A stretch of 64,000 nt of DNA from Ochromonas danica (lineage: Eukaryota > Sar > Chrysophyceae > Chromulinales > Chromulinaceae): NCBI GenBank assembly GCA_015146655.1, contig VKHL01000054.1:116357-180356 (forward strand), read 5' to 3'. This document shows, piece by piece, positions 12,601 through 23,196 of the stretch; position 1 is the first letter of the stretch, and each line of letters begins with the position of its first letter. The notes beneath the pieces were generated by a model. It saw nothing but the letters and a program-made list of their open reading frames with translations, was not told where the DNA came from and searched no databases. The position numbers and the translations under genes are program-made.

Positions 12601-14531
12601 ATGATCAAAACTAGTCAAAACCTAGTGAAATCAAGCTCTATTTTATTTAGAGTAACAACTCATTCTTCATTGAAGAAAGTGAATTATTCTCAACCATTCT
12701 CTCTCTTCTCTTTTCGACGACAACTCACCACCACGACCGCCACCACCACTAGTGCTTCCTCTGACACTAACACTCTCCTACCTACTACTCAAACGACCCC
12801 CACCGTCAATACTTCACATGCTTATCCTAAAAGAGGGGAAAGGACTTTAATATTGCGACGAACTGTTCCTGATCTCAAAATTCATGCTGAAATAGAAGCA
12901 GCCACTCGACTAGTTAGTGCCAGAATTCATGCCAGTGGAAGCTCTGCAAATGTCAGTCCAGAAGAATTTAAACTCATTATGAGTGCTCTTGATTATGTGA
13001 GTCGTCGCTCATTGGTAAGACTTTCTGTTACTGCTACAACAACTCCTTCCTCCTTATCTTACTTACTTACTGAATTATGATTATTATCATTTAATTATGA
13101 TGTGTACTCTAGTTAATAGAATTCATTTTCAAATGGTTAAAGTTTGAACATTGTGAACCAGAGGTTGTACGTACTTGCTTTAAATGTCTTGGTCGACATT
13201 TCTCATCAGATGAATCAATTAATTTATTTAATTTGATTTTGGACTCTTATCCTCATCTTCTGAGAGAAGATATAATTGTGGATTTCATGAGGTCATTGCG
13301 AACAGAAGCTCATGCTGCTCTTCAAGGAGCTGAAACATATTGGGTTTTAGCATCTTCGTTACCTCGCTTAGCAACTCAGCCCACAGTATTCCATGGAGCA
13401 TTAAGTCTGTTGTCTATCGCTTATGAAAAAGACCAAGAAAAGATGGTTGAGAAATTATTCAAGATGAAAGACTATTTGAAAGAGAAAACTGATAAAATCC
13501 CTATCCACATTTATGTCCACATGTTGATGATGCTAAAGGAATATGAGCATCATGAGGAATTAGATAGACTACATCAGGAGACAATAGAGTGTTACCCCAG
13601 CTTGAATTTGAATATCGAAGGTTTGATGATAGACTCTTGGCGTGTACGTCGTTTGTTTACCAAGTGTTTTAATCGATATGCTCAACTACTGAAGAGGCAT
13701 GGCAGGATTGATGATATTGACTTCTTAGGTAAGATGATAGTTGCTTGTTTCCATGGGAAGAATTGGGAATTAGGAATGCAATTGTTGGAAGAAATTGATG
13801 GACGATATGAAAACAGTCTCCCTGTAGCAATTAACTCGGTTCGCTTTCTTAAAAAATTGAAAAACACTTTCCAATCTTCTTCTGATGTGTCATCATCAAC
13901 GACGAGAAAAAGTGATCATGATGAGTTAATGATTGAGAAACGGAAAAATTGGGAAAAGATCGTTCCAGCCAAGTTAGATGAAGTAATTATGTTCCTTCTC
14001 ACTCAAATTCTAGTTACTGGTACACTTGTGACTCCTAAAGTGTTTGCCGAAGTCATCGATGAAGTCGTTGAACTGGGTGGACTTTATCGATTAATCCGTT
14101 ACCTCATCGGACATAATGACGTTTTAGCGGGTTTTGTCCCCACCGAAACTTTTATACCTATTCTTCATAATTGGGCTGCAAATGGACAATGGCAAAATTG
14201 CTGGCTATTTTGGGAGATCCATCACAGCTGCCGAAAGTTTCTGACCGAGAGAGGCAAGGTAGCAGCGCTTGGTTCGATCATGTTTTCATTGATAAAAAGT
14301 AATGAAATCGAGCGGGTCAGGTGGTTATTGAAAGAAAAATATGTTGTCGATCTATTGGGTCATCGTAAAGCAATGCCAGTTTTCATGCAATCATACGACA
14401 GTCTAGCAAAAAGACATCCCAATGCAGAATTTGATGATATTCACAAATTGCTAGCAGAGGCTGGATTTCAGAAGAAAACAAGAGCAAAAAGTGAGTTAGG
14501 AAAAAAGGCTGATTCAAATACTACAAAGTAG
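12601..14531 (+). CDS. Mitochondrial-type helical-repeat (PPR-like) protein
   Basis: Two exons (12601-13014 and 13113-14531) give 610 residues. The N-terminus is basic, Ser/Thr-rich and free of acids (MIKTSQNLVKSSSILFRVTT), as in a mitochondrial presequence. A Thr-rich linker follows. From about residue 90 on the protein looks entirely alpha-helical, with repeated two-helix units such as FHGALSLLSIAYEKDQEKMVEKLF and NWELGMQLLEEI that recall pentatricopeptide or related RNA-binding helical repeats. No clean 35-residue PPR consensus is visible, so the class is an inference. The C-terminus is Lys-rich. A role in organellar RNA processing or translation would fit but is not shown. Confidence 0.7.
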
Positions 14532-14639
14532 GTGTTAGCCTGTAGTGCTAGATTAGGTAATTGCTCGTAATTGCTATTGTTGCGTAAATCGAATTGAATT
14601 GCTGCAAATGCCTTACGGATTATAACTGCAATAGCTAAA

Positions 14640-15180
14640 CTACCCTAATCTGGATTGGAAAGAGTCCTTTTCCAAACCCATAGCCGCAAACCTTAATATG
14701 AAGCATATGGTGTGATGAGACTGACGCATCATTTCGCCAATCGCCTGTGTCTTCTGCTTCTCCAGCACCTTTAGGGGACTATATCGTTCATAGGTCTCTA
14801 GCACTCCCTCTACTATAGTCTTCTCCTTGCGTGCCAACCTCTTGGATTGTAAAGTTTGTTTTAGACAGTCTTCATGGAGAAAATTTGATTTTACATTGTC
14901 ATCCCAGTGGAAAGTGAGATTTTGTTGTTCAGTTTGTGAACACTTGGCTAACAATACTGATGGAACAGTAATTTGTCCTCCTTCTCTCATCCCTATTGAT
15001 CAACTGGAGACAGATAATACAAGTCTTGGAATCACAGGACCGTATCAACTCATCACTCATCTCTCTACTCAACCATCTAATCTAACACATCACCACACTG
15101 GTACACGATATAAACAGTAAAACAAAACGTAAATCAATTTCTGGAATTTCCTTGTTAACCTATTCTTCTTTTGCGTGGGA
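14640..15180 (-). pseudogene. Truncated duplicate of the sirtuin gene 5' end
   Basis: On the minus strand a frame from 14990 to 14640 begins exactly like the sirtuin at 34480 (MREGGQITVPSVLLAKCSQT and on to RYSPLKVLEKQ, identical over about 79 residues), then drifts (KTQAIGEMMRQSHHTICF against ATQVAEMIRQSHHSICF) and ends with unrelated residues 116 codons in. The NAD-binding GAGIS motif and everything after it are missing. Upstream homology extends to about 15180, including the promoter motif CCCACGCAAAAG, with a non-homologous patch between about 15090 and 15150. It is therefore a 5' fragment plus promoter in inverted orientation about 20 kb from the parent. It could still be transcribed. 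Confidence 0.88.
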
Positions 15181-15776
15181 TCTCTCCTGTGAGGAAGGAG
15201 AGAGTAGAGGGCGAGTGTGGCGGTGAGAGAGAGAAGAAAGGCGGTTTCATCTCCCCGAAAGATGCAAGAGAAAATTCTCCAGAAAAGTGAGATTGAAGAT
15301 CGGTTTCTCTCAGTTCTTCAACCCTAAAATGTCTATCTCTCTTAGTGCATGTCTGCCTGCCTGCCTTGCTTTCTTCCATGTTTCTTCAGTTCTTCCAGTG
15401 TTTGGGGGGGTGTTTCTTCATCCCTTCCCCTCTCTTGCTGCTGCTCCTTCCCTCTCCCTCTCTGACAACAACAACGACACAAAGAACAAGAAGAAAGAAG
15501 ACTTGCTCCAAGTATCATCATCATCCTAGATATTCCTTCCCAAGAATTGATTCTCTATTACCTGACATTATTCCTTGTCATTCCTGATTATTCCTATTGA
15601 TAAAAGGTAGAGAAGAAAAAAATAATCTGTCTGATTTTATGTTTTATATTATAAATATCATCATATCCTTTTTCTTCATGTTGTCAAACTAAGTTCTTGT
15701 TGTCTTGCTTCCTTTTTCATATCCAAAGTTCCTTTATCTTCTCTTCCTTCTATAAATTAATACAAAAAATTAAAAC
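15181..15776. other. Intergenic, pyrimidine-rich, upstream of the gene at 15777
   Basis: Mostly CT-rich and low-complexity sequence with several short overlapping open frames rich in Leu, Pro and Ser that look non-coding. The stretch ending at 15776 is the likely promoter and 5' UTR of the next plus-strand gene. Confidence 0.4.
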
Positions 15777-16781
15777 ATGCAAACTCGATCCTCTCCAAAC
15801 CTTCAGACATTGCATAGGTGGGTTGGTTCTATTATTTTCATTTCCTATCTTCTTGCTTCCTAATTTCTTGTTGCTTATCCACTCATCCTATTAGATTGGC
15901 AGAAAGAATCTCCATTGAAGGGTATAGGAATATGCCGAAAACACAATTATATTTAACCTTGAAGTCACGTTGTGATGTTGATCGCTTCTTACGCCTTGAA
16001 AATCGTCAAGCAATGAGTTCCTCCAAATGTGCTTCCGTGAAGAGAAGACGCAAGCATCTTTACTCACCATTAGCCCTCAATATTGGCCTTTCGTCTGGGG
16101 AGCCAAAGAAAGCCATTCGCAAGGAGAAGCTGAATAAGACGGACCCTATTATGTTGACTCAATTCCGAAAAGGACAGAAAACCTTCAAGTTTGTACGCCC
16201 TAATGGAACGCGCGTGCAATTTGCTGTGGATAGCTTGGTTGACTACCTCCTAGCATCTGGGGATTTCTGTGATCCCGAGACTCGTATCCCATTCTCAGAT
16301 GATGATCTGACCAAATTAGATCAATTGGTAGGTATCTGATCCGCTTCTCTTGTATTAACTATATAGGTAAAATCAACGATGTTTCTATTTCTTATAGGCC
16401 GAGGAGTTGAAGCTTGGCAAGCCTTCTGTTCTTACTGCTCGTCACGATCAAACCAAATACAATGACTTGCGCTTTCGTAGAGATGCTCTCTTGGGACTGG
16501 AAAGATGTGCCGGAGAAGTTGTCACAGATATGCTCGAGCTGGTGGAAGATCCTGATGCTGACATTGAGGATGTGCAGGTCCAAATGGTCACATCCTGCTT
16601 TCCTGCATTTCTGGATTATTTCCGGCAATTGCGTGATGCGGAGCCGGAATATGCAAGTAAATGCCTGGCACATTGGCGTCTCTTCATAGCGGGCCCACCA
16701 AATCGTCCCAATAGAGATGATTTCGGCTTGCTTCGCGCCATCCTCCACTTTCTGCGTAGTTGCGAAGAAGGGCGTCTGTGA
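15777..16781 (+). CDS. Unrecognised 285-residue protein with a U-box-like segment
   Basis: Three exons (15777-15817, 15895-16327, 16398-16781) give 285 residues; all splice sites are GT-AG and phases agree. I placed the start in a small first exon (MQTRSSPNLQTLHR) because the acceptor before 15895 would otherwise have no partner; MPKTQLYLTL at about 15932 is an alternative start. The middle is basic, then comes FRKGQKTFKFVRPNGTRVQF and DYLLASGDFCDPETRIPFSD, which resembles a U-box core (specific residues 'DP.TR.PF' before a helix). The second half is helical (DALLGLERCAGEVVTDMLEL). A U-box would suggest E3 ubiquitin ligase activity, but the match is weak and I do not assign function. Confidence 0.7.
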
Positions 16782-17223
16782 CCCCCCTGCGTCTATAACA
16801 TCCGTTCTTTGTTTCTAGACGCCGATTTTTCTGCTATCTTCTATGGGTAGATTTTTTGCTTTTTATATATAACTTGCTTCCACCTTAATATTGTAGATAC
16901 TATTCAGTCTATTTACATTAGTGCTTCTGTCTCAATACCCTTGCCCGTGATTGTGATGCTTCACTCTTCCTACGTGCTCTATATGCTTGTTTTCCACTTC
17001 TATATATATTACCCTTGTGCTCTTCACCATATGCTATCAAAACCCCTTGCCTGCGCCATAGTTCACTGTATCATTAGCAGTGGGCCACGCATGATGTCGC
17101 CTAGGCTTATTGCTTTCATTCCCTTGCTCTAAGCCCTAAATACAATATCAATATACCAACATGCTTATATTTACATTATTTTGGTCTTATATCTACATGT
17201 ACAACTCTTAGCGGCAAAAACAA
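16782..17223. other. Convergent intergenic spacer
   Basis: A 442-bp AT-rich spacer between convergent stop codons. TATATA stretches occur but I see no coding frame or repeat family. Confidence 0.4.
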
Positions 17224-18135
17224 TTATGCGATTTGGGAAGCAAGGAAATTTTGTAACTCTCGACGGCCAGCGTCATCTAGTACAGGGTTGAGACGAAGCT
17301 TGAGAGCTTTCCAAACAATGGTCTGGTCTATCTCCATATGGTGAGGCATTGCACAACCACAATAGGCAGTGAGAAGACGGTGATACACACTTTCATAGGC
17401 AAGACGAAAATTCTCGATCAGCTCTTCTGCACTGGAGAAAATCAAGGCCTTATCCATTAAACAGCTTCGACGAGAGATGCCTAAAGCACCCCACTTCCCT
17501 TTGTAATGTACCATCAAGACTATGTGGCGATAGGTGGACGATCGAAATCTGCTCTTAAAGCAAAGTGGGAAACGTTGGAGGTCGCCATACTTATCTGTCA
17601 TAGCAGAGCCAATGAAGACTGCTTCAACACATTGAATAGGCAGCTTGTAGGTGATAATCTGATTGTATATCTTCAGCACATGTCCTGTACCACCTGTCTT
17701 CTTCAAGGAGAAGAACATTAATCCCGTGTAATTGTATTCAAAAGAGTTAATAAAGGCTTGAATCTTGTTCAAATTCTTTTGCATGGTATTTCTTTCCTCT
17801 TCACTAATGACTGCAATCGTTTGTAAGGGTTTAGCTCGTTTCCGTTCTCGACAGGAGGCATGGGATTGTTCTTGTTCACGAACAAGGGATTGTTGTGAGT
17901 AGGATAGAGGGTGAGGAGGTAACAGTTGACTACCTCCTATTAAATCTCCAGTGGTTAGGGATGAAGAGGAAGTAATAGGGTCTTTAACTGTCTGGCAGAA
18001 GTCTCGTACTGCTTGGACGCGTTGCTTCAAGAAGTCATCCCTATCCAAACTTCTACTACACACATCATGACCAACATGATTACCTCCCTGTGACACTTCG
18101 ACTTCCATAGAAATGACAATTGAATCCAATTTCAC
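17224..18135 (-). CDS. Vasohibin-family tubulin tyrosine carboxypeptidase
   Basis: An intron-free frame of 303 residues. From about residue 125 it follows the vasohibin core: NKIQAFINSFEYNYTG, LPIQCVEAVFIG with the nucleophile Cys169, RFPLCFKSRF, YRHIVLMVHYKGKWGALGISRR with His204 and Ser221, and LMDKALIFSSAEELIENF. Cys-His-Ser(Leu) is the transglutaminase-like triad of VASH1/VASH2, which cleave the C-terminal tyrosine of alpha-tubulin. The N-terminal ~115 residues are Ser- and Gln-rich and variable. I see no SVBP chaperone gene in the window. The start at 18135 is tentative; a second Met lies at 18108. It is divergent from the SMI1 gene at 18472 across 336 bp. Confidence 0.93.
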   Translation of the reverse strand: MKLDSIVISMEVEVSQGGNHVGHDVCSRSLDRDDFLKQRVQAVRDFCQTVKDPITSSSSLTTGDLIGGSQLLPPHPLSYSQQSLVREQEQSHASCRERKRAKPLQTIAVISEEERNTMQKNLNKIQAFINSFEYNYTGLMFFSLKKTGGTGHVLKIYNQIITYKLPIQCVEAVFIGSAMTDKYGDLQRFPLCFKSRFRSSTYRHIVLMVHYKGKWGALGISRRSCLMDKALIFSSAEELIENFRLAYESVYHRLLTAYCGCAMPHHMEIDQTIVWKALKLRLNPVLDDAGRRELQNFLASQIA

Positions 18136-18471
18136 TTGTCAGTCTATCTACTTAACTGCCACACACTGGGCAAAGGGTATTTTGCCTCGAATCTTTCAAC
18201 TCAGAAACTCTGCTGAGAACACAACCGCGAAAAATGAATTCGACGCCAAACTCGCTAAAACGCCTTTTAAAGTAAATTCTGTCGGTCAGCAAAGTCGCAA
18301 AACAAACCGTTTGGTTGGGAGCCGTTTTAACTTCCACGCACCACAACAATAGGTCAACTGCTGCTCGTTTGAGATCGCATTGCCTGCTGATTTGATTGTT
18401 GTACTCTATACTCTATACTCGATCTTTGTCTTTCTTGTGTTATTTCTGGAAACATCAAGGAAAGGAATAAA
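18136..18471. promoter_or_regulatory. Divergent intergenic region (vasohibin / SMI1 protein)
   Basis: A 336-bp spacer with both promoters. Its left part is relatively GC-balanced and its right part contains a TACTCTATACTCTATACTC repeat about 60-75 bp before the SMI1 start. No known site is assigned. Confidence 0.35.
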
Positions 18472-19083
18472 ATGTCCGTTGTTGTAGCAGAAGAAGGCAA
18501 TCGCAGAGTTGGTAAGAAGAATTTATAGATTATTATCGTTTATTGCTCATCCACGGCATGATTATGTTGGTGTCTAGGCGATATGAATGCTGACGAAGTT
18601 GATCAATGTGTCTTAGACATTAAGTCATGGTTCAATCGTACAAAAGGTCGTGAGAGAATTCGTGATGGTGCAACATCAGCTGATCTTCAACGATTGGAGA
18701 AAGCTGTGGACATTCCTTTGCCTCGTCCTTTGAAAACTCTCTTACGCGAAGCTAATGGAGGTCTGTATTTCTTGGAGAAACAACAGCTCTCCGCTGAAGA
18801 GATTCATGAATTTGTGGATGGACATGAGCGGTCACGGCTTTGGAAGAGTGGCTGGCTGCCCTTCTGCAAAGACGATTCTTCTGCTCTGCTCATTGACACA
18901 AACCGAGCCGACAGTATCTGGGAATGGGATATTGATGATGGTCTTGGAGATGAAGTTGCACCAAATCTTGTGCGTTACCTTGAGAACTATCGCAATGATC
19001 TGCTCAGTGGTCGCTTCGATTATGTCGATGACCTTGGCGTGGTGGAGAATATGGGCAAGGCAAGTCATCAAAGTCGAAAATAA
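18472..19083 (+). CDS. SMI1/KNR4 (SUKH) domain protein
   Basis: Two exons (18472-18511 and 18578-19083) encode 181 residues. The small first exon gives MSVVVAEEGNRRV, which joins in frame to GDMNADEVDQ. The domain shows the SMI1/KNR4 pattern: LQRLEKAVDIPLPRPLKTLL (helix then hydrophobic turn), REANGGLYFLE, WLPFCKDDSSALLIDT and IWEWD. In fungi Knr4 links cell wall synthesis to signalling; in bacteria the SUKH fold occurs in immunity proteins; eukaryotic algal copies are of unknown function. The fold call is from motif pattern only. Confidence 0.85.
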
Positions 19084-19294
19084 GAATAAGCGAATACTAT
19101 TTTAGCATAGCTTGGCTTAATCCCTCCCTTCTTTACAGTGAGAGTTCTTTGTTTGTTGTATCATAGTGGGTAACTACCACCTAACACATGGTGGATAACA
19201 GAAACACAAAGACACTGTGTTTGTTGATAGAGGAATTGTTGGAAGAGAAATCCACAAACAAAAGTGAGGTGCTAGATGGCTGGTTGATTAGGGT

Positions 19295-19932
19295 TTAGAA
19301 GGTGGAGCCCTCAGCTGGCTGAGGCAGTCTTCTATTGGCAGGCTGGGCCATGGAGTTCTTGATGGCAACCAAGACTGACTCGATCGTGCAATTTCGATTC
19401 CATTGAGAGAGAGCAGGGAAGGAAGGTTCGATCTCTCCAGTGCTTTGGCTTACAGAGGCGAGATTAATCCGCGAGACAAAGCGTACCTTGGGAGGCACGA
19501 CAGGATAGCTAGGACCACAAGTTACACGCAACTCATAAAGGCGACCATCGAAGGTAGTCTATCAGTAGAATACCATCATTCGTGAGAGTTAGATCCACCA
19601 TACAGGGTGGGGGGTGGGGTACTCACTCCTGCAGGGCCCAGGATGGAAGCATTCCATTCTGTGAGGAAGACGTCATCGGGATCGACCAGTCCCATGCTCA
19701 CACTCATATCACCAGTGCCTTTTTCACTGCGTTCCAACTAATTACCAAATCCAAGAGAAAGAAGATATCCCAATTTGATAATAACCATGAGAAATAGAGA
19801 AAGGAGAGGGAGGCAAAAACAACAACACAACAAATTGTTGTTATTAGTATTATTATGATTATTATTATTTACCTCTTCCAATAACTTGAAATTTCTGGGC
19901 ACAATGATAGTATTATTAGCAGCAGTAGCCAT
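19295..19932 (-). CDS. Ubiquitin E2 variant (UEV1/Mms2-like)
   Basis: Three exons (19932-19873, 19737-19627, 19558-19295) join in phase to 144 residues, the usual UEV length. The sequence runs FKLLEELERSEKGTGD, MSVSMGLVDPDDVFLTEWNA, ILGPAG, TTFDGRLYELRVTCGPSYP, PPKVRFVSRI and NCTIESVLVAIKNSM. The E2 catalytic Cys in an HPN context is absent, as expected: UEVs pair with Ubc13 to make Lys63-linked ubiquitin chains in DNA damage tolerance and signalling. The first intron carries AAT/ATT microsatellite. It converges on the SMI1 gene with 211 bp between stop codons. Confidence 0.94.
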
Positions 19933-20382
19933 CTTATTCTCTATGAAAGATTCTAGAAAAAAGGAATAGATCAATTAACGAGTAGGAGCTTTAAATAAAG
20001 TTCCAATCAAAAAGTTGATCAACAACGAAGAAGGGAAGGTCCTCTCACCCGATGGGATCCCACTCACATCATTAACTTAAGAAGAGAGCACCTGTTTTGG
20101 GTTTTGGGTTTTGGGTTTTGGGTTTTGGGTTTTGGGTTCTTCACATGGTGTGGATGGAATCCATGGAATACAATGGAATGCCTCTTGTTTGTTGTGGTGG
20201 CTTGCGGTGCGTCGTTGAGAGAAATAAATCATCTCAAAGGATATTTGATTTGATTTAATTTGAATTTTTCTTATTTGTCAATTAGTAAACCGACAAAAAA
20301 AGAAGGAATTCTTTTCATTAATTAAGTCATTATTTATATTATTCTAGTTTATTAATTCTATTTTTGATATTTTCAATTCAAA
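19933..20382. promoter_or_regulatory. Divergent intergenic region (UEV / KH-WW protein)
   Basis: A 450-bp spacer with promoters of both head-to-head genes. It contains the telomere-like heptamer tract, a CCATGGAATAC/ATGGAATG pair at about 20160-20180, and AT-rich sequence immediately before 20383. The functions of these elements are not known. Confidence 0.4.
20093..20137. repeat. Telomere-like (TTTTGGG)n tract
   Basis: About six perfect head-to-tail copies of the heptamer GTTTTGG sit in the divergent spacer between the UEV and KH-protein genes. The unit resembles telomeric repeats of protists (TTTAGGG, TTTTAGGG, TTTTGGGG classes). It is interstitial, with genes on both sides. Confidence 0.9.
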
Positions 20383-22266
20383 ATGTCTGAACACGACAAT
20401 AATAAGACTGCTGCTACTGCTACTGCTACTGCTGGTGATGATTCTCAAGAAGATCCAAGTGTTGATCATGAAGAAGAGCAACAAGAAGAAGAGGAAGAGG
20501 AGCAAGAAGAGACTTCTCCAGCTGTTGTTACTAATGAAAAACAACAACACAGCACATCAACAACTAACAGCAACACCACCACCAACAACAAGAGCAACAA
20601 GAAGAAGAGAGCTCTCTCAGAGGATGATGAAGATCAATCACCACCACCACAACAACACAATAAGAAGTCACATACTGACCATGATTACGATCATCAAGAA
20701 AACGGAAAGAAAGCTAAAATTGATAATACCGCCACAACTACTACCTCGTCCTCTAGTGAAGTGGTACCCACTAGCACGGGGATCTCCGGGAAGGTCTTGT
20801 CTATGACAGGAACAGCAATGATTATGGAAGTAGCACCTGACAAAGTAGCACAAATCATTGGCTCTAAAGGTATGATTATCCAAGAGATTCAAAGTCGCAC
20901 TGGAGTGAAAGCTTATGTCAATCAAGATTTCCCACCTGGTGTTAACCGTCAATTACATTTGACTGGTACCACACATCAAATTGATACTGCAGCTGATCTT
21001 GTACGTCGTATTCTTGTTGATGGTCCTACAGCAATTCATCATAATAGTATTCATGGTGGACCTCAAGTAACACGTGTTATTGAATGTACACAATCACAAG
21101 TTGGTAAGATTATTGGTACAGGAGGTGCTACGATTAAAGAGATTCAAAGTAAGTCTGGAGCTAAGATTCAAATTGATCAAGATTATCCTCCTGAAGTACC
21201 TCGTAAGATTCATATTGCTGGAAGTGCTACCGCAGTGGATAGTGCTGCCCAATTGATTAATAATCTCATGAGCAGTTTGAGTAACGGTGGAGGTGGAGGT
21301 GGAGGTCATCATGGTGGTGATCATCATCACCATCATCATTCTGGAGGGGGGCGACAAGGACCACCTCCTGCATTAACTACCCCGTATGGTGCTCCCCCTA
21401 TGGGTGCCTATGGTCCTCCTCCCACTGCGATGTCCGCTATGAACCTAAGCGGTGAAGTTACCCAGATGATGGATGTTCCAAAGAGTTCCGTGGGTAAGAT
21501 TCTGGGCAAAGGTGGAGACACTATTCAACTGATTCAACGCAGATCTGGTTGTCGTGTTACAGTGGATCAAAATGTTCCCGATGGTATGCCTTGCAAAGTT
21601 AGTATCCTAGGTACTCAACACAATAGTGGTCTAGCTGCTTCACTTATCCAAGAAATTGTTGCGGGTGTACATACGAGTAAGATTGGTATGAACTTACCTC
21701 CTCCTGTGCTACCTGGAGCAACACAACAGATGCCTCCTGCCGCTGCTGCTTCTAATCCATATGCCATGGGTGCCCCACCTGGTTATGGTATGCCTTATCC
21801 AATGCCTGGATATGGCTATCCTCCTGCTGCCTATGGTGCACAGCCTTATGGTGTTCCTCCTGCTGGACCACCTGGAGCTCCTCCTGCTGCCTATGGTGCA
21901 TATAATCCATACAGTATGCCTATGCCAATGGCTGCTCCACCACAATCTCAGCAAGGTGCTCCTCAGCGTGGTGGACAGCCAGCTGGTGGCTATGGTGTAC
22001 CTTCTGCTTCTTATCAAGCTTACGCTCCCGCTGCAGCTCCTGCCCCAGCACCTGGCGCAGCAAGACCTGCTCCAACTCCTTCTTCTGTCTGGACGGAACA
22101 CAAAACTGATGATGGACTCACTTACTGGTACAATGCTTCCACCGGAGTGTCACAGGTTAGTCAGTCAGTCAGTCAGGTCCATAGTTACGATTTATTTATG
22201 ATTATGTTTATTAATGGATTTATTGTTGTTGCTGATCAATAGTGGGAGAGACCAAAGAATTTCTAA
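20383..22266 (+). CDS. RNA-binding protein with three KH domains and a C-terminal WW domain
   Basis: Two exons (20383-22155 and 22243-22266) give 598 residues. The N-terminal ~140 residues are acidic, then Lys-rich with a likely nuclear signal (NKKKR). Three KH domains follow, each with a GxxG loop: VAQIIGSKGMIIQEIQSRTG, VGKIIGTGGATIKEIQSKSG and VGKILGKGGDTIQLIQRRSG. A Gly/His tract separates the second and third. A Pro/Ala/Tyr/Gly-rich region then leads to a WW domain (VWTEHKTDDGLTYWYNASTG) whose second Trp is supplied by the 8-codon last exon (WERPKNF, stop). The plan resembles FUBP/KHSRP-like splicing or mRNA-decay factors and SF1-like proteins. If the intron is retained, the second WW tryptophan is lost. 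Confidence 0.92.
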
Positions 22267-23196
22267 ATCATCATTATCATCATCGTCAACGTCTCTATTA
22301 TCTGCCTTCCTCCGGTAATGTGTTCTTAGTGCTTGTCCTTTCTTTTGGTTAACTTCTTGGCATTCTCTGGTCTCGGACTGGTCCTTTCTCTCTCTTGTTT
22401 GCGTGCTTTGCTTGTGTGGGTTCTTCTGCTTTGCTCCTCTGCGTTGATGATCCCCTGCCTGCTGGATGTAAATGAAATGGTATTGTTTTTTGCTTTCCTT
22501 CCCTTTGTTTTGCCTTGATTGATCTTAGTTGAGTTTCATCGTAATCCGTCTTCCTTCTTCCTTTGTGTTGTTGTGATTGTTGCATAGACTGACTGTTACA
22601 GTAGATGTGATGTGCATCTATCTCTCCTGTCTGCTTGTTATTTGCTGAGTGAGTAGTGCGTGATGGATAATGATAGAGTGATGATGATGATGATAATGGT
22701 GGTTATGATGGTGTGGAGAGAAACGTGCAGTGCAGCATTTGTTTTAGTAGTTATGATGATGAAGATGAGAGACTGACCGATAATGATAATAATGATATTG
22801 TTGTATGATCTAACTAACTTCTCCTCCGTCATCACCATCATAATCTCTTGTTGAGCTATTGGTTGTAGTGTTGGCTTTAACTTTGTCTCAATGGTTTGAA
22901 TAACTTATAGACAGTAGTTGTTGTTGTCGTTAGTATTTAGACAGAAGCAAAGGTTAACTATGAACAACAACATTAACAACAACAACAACAACAACTACAT
23001 TAACAACATCAACAACTATACAAACAGTCCAGACAACACAGACTTTAAACTACAGTACAGACAATTTATACAAGAAGAAGAGATAGTAATCAATCACCTC
23101 ACTAGATACAATTGACAACTACACCACTACTACTACTGTACAGTAGCGCTATTACCACCTGTTGTTGTCACTTCTTCTTCTTCTTCTTCTTCTTCT
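22267..23196. other. Convergent intergenic region with microsatellites
   Basis: A 930-bp spacer. It includes short ATG/GAT repeats (about 22680-22800), an AAC repeat at 22970-22999 and a CTT run at 23175-23200. Open frames here (poly-Asn, poly-Ile) are low-complexity translations without support as genes. Confidence 0.45.

Noticed and set aside
22980-23110. Poly-Asn protein
   Set aside because: An AAC/ATT microsatellite with no flanking conserved sequence.
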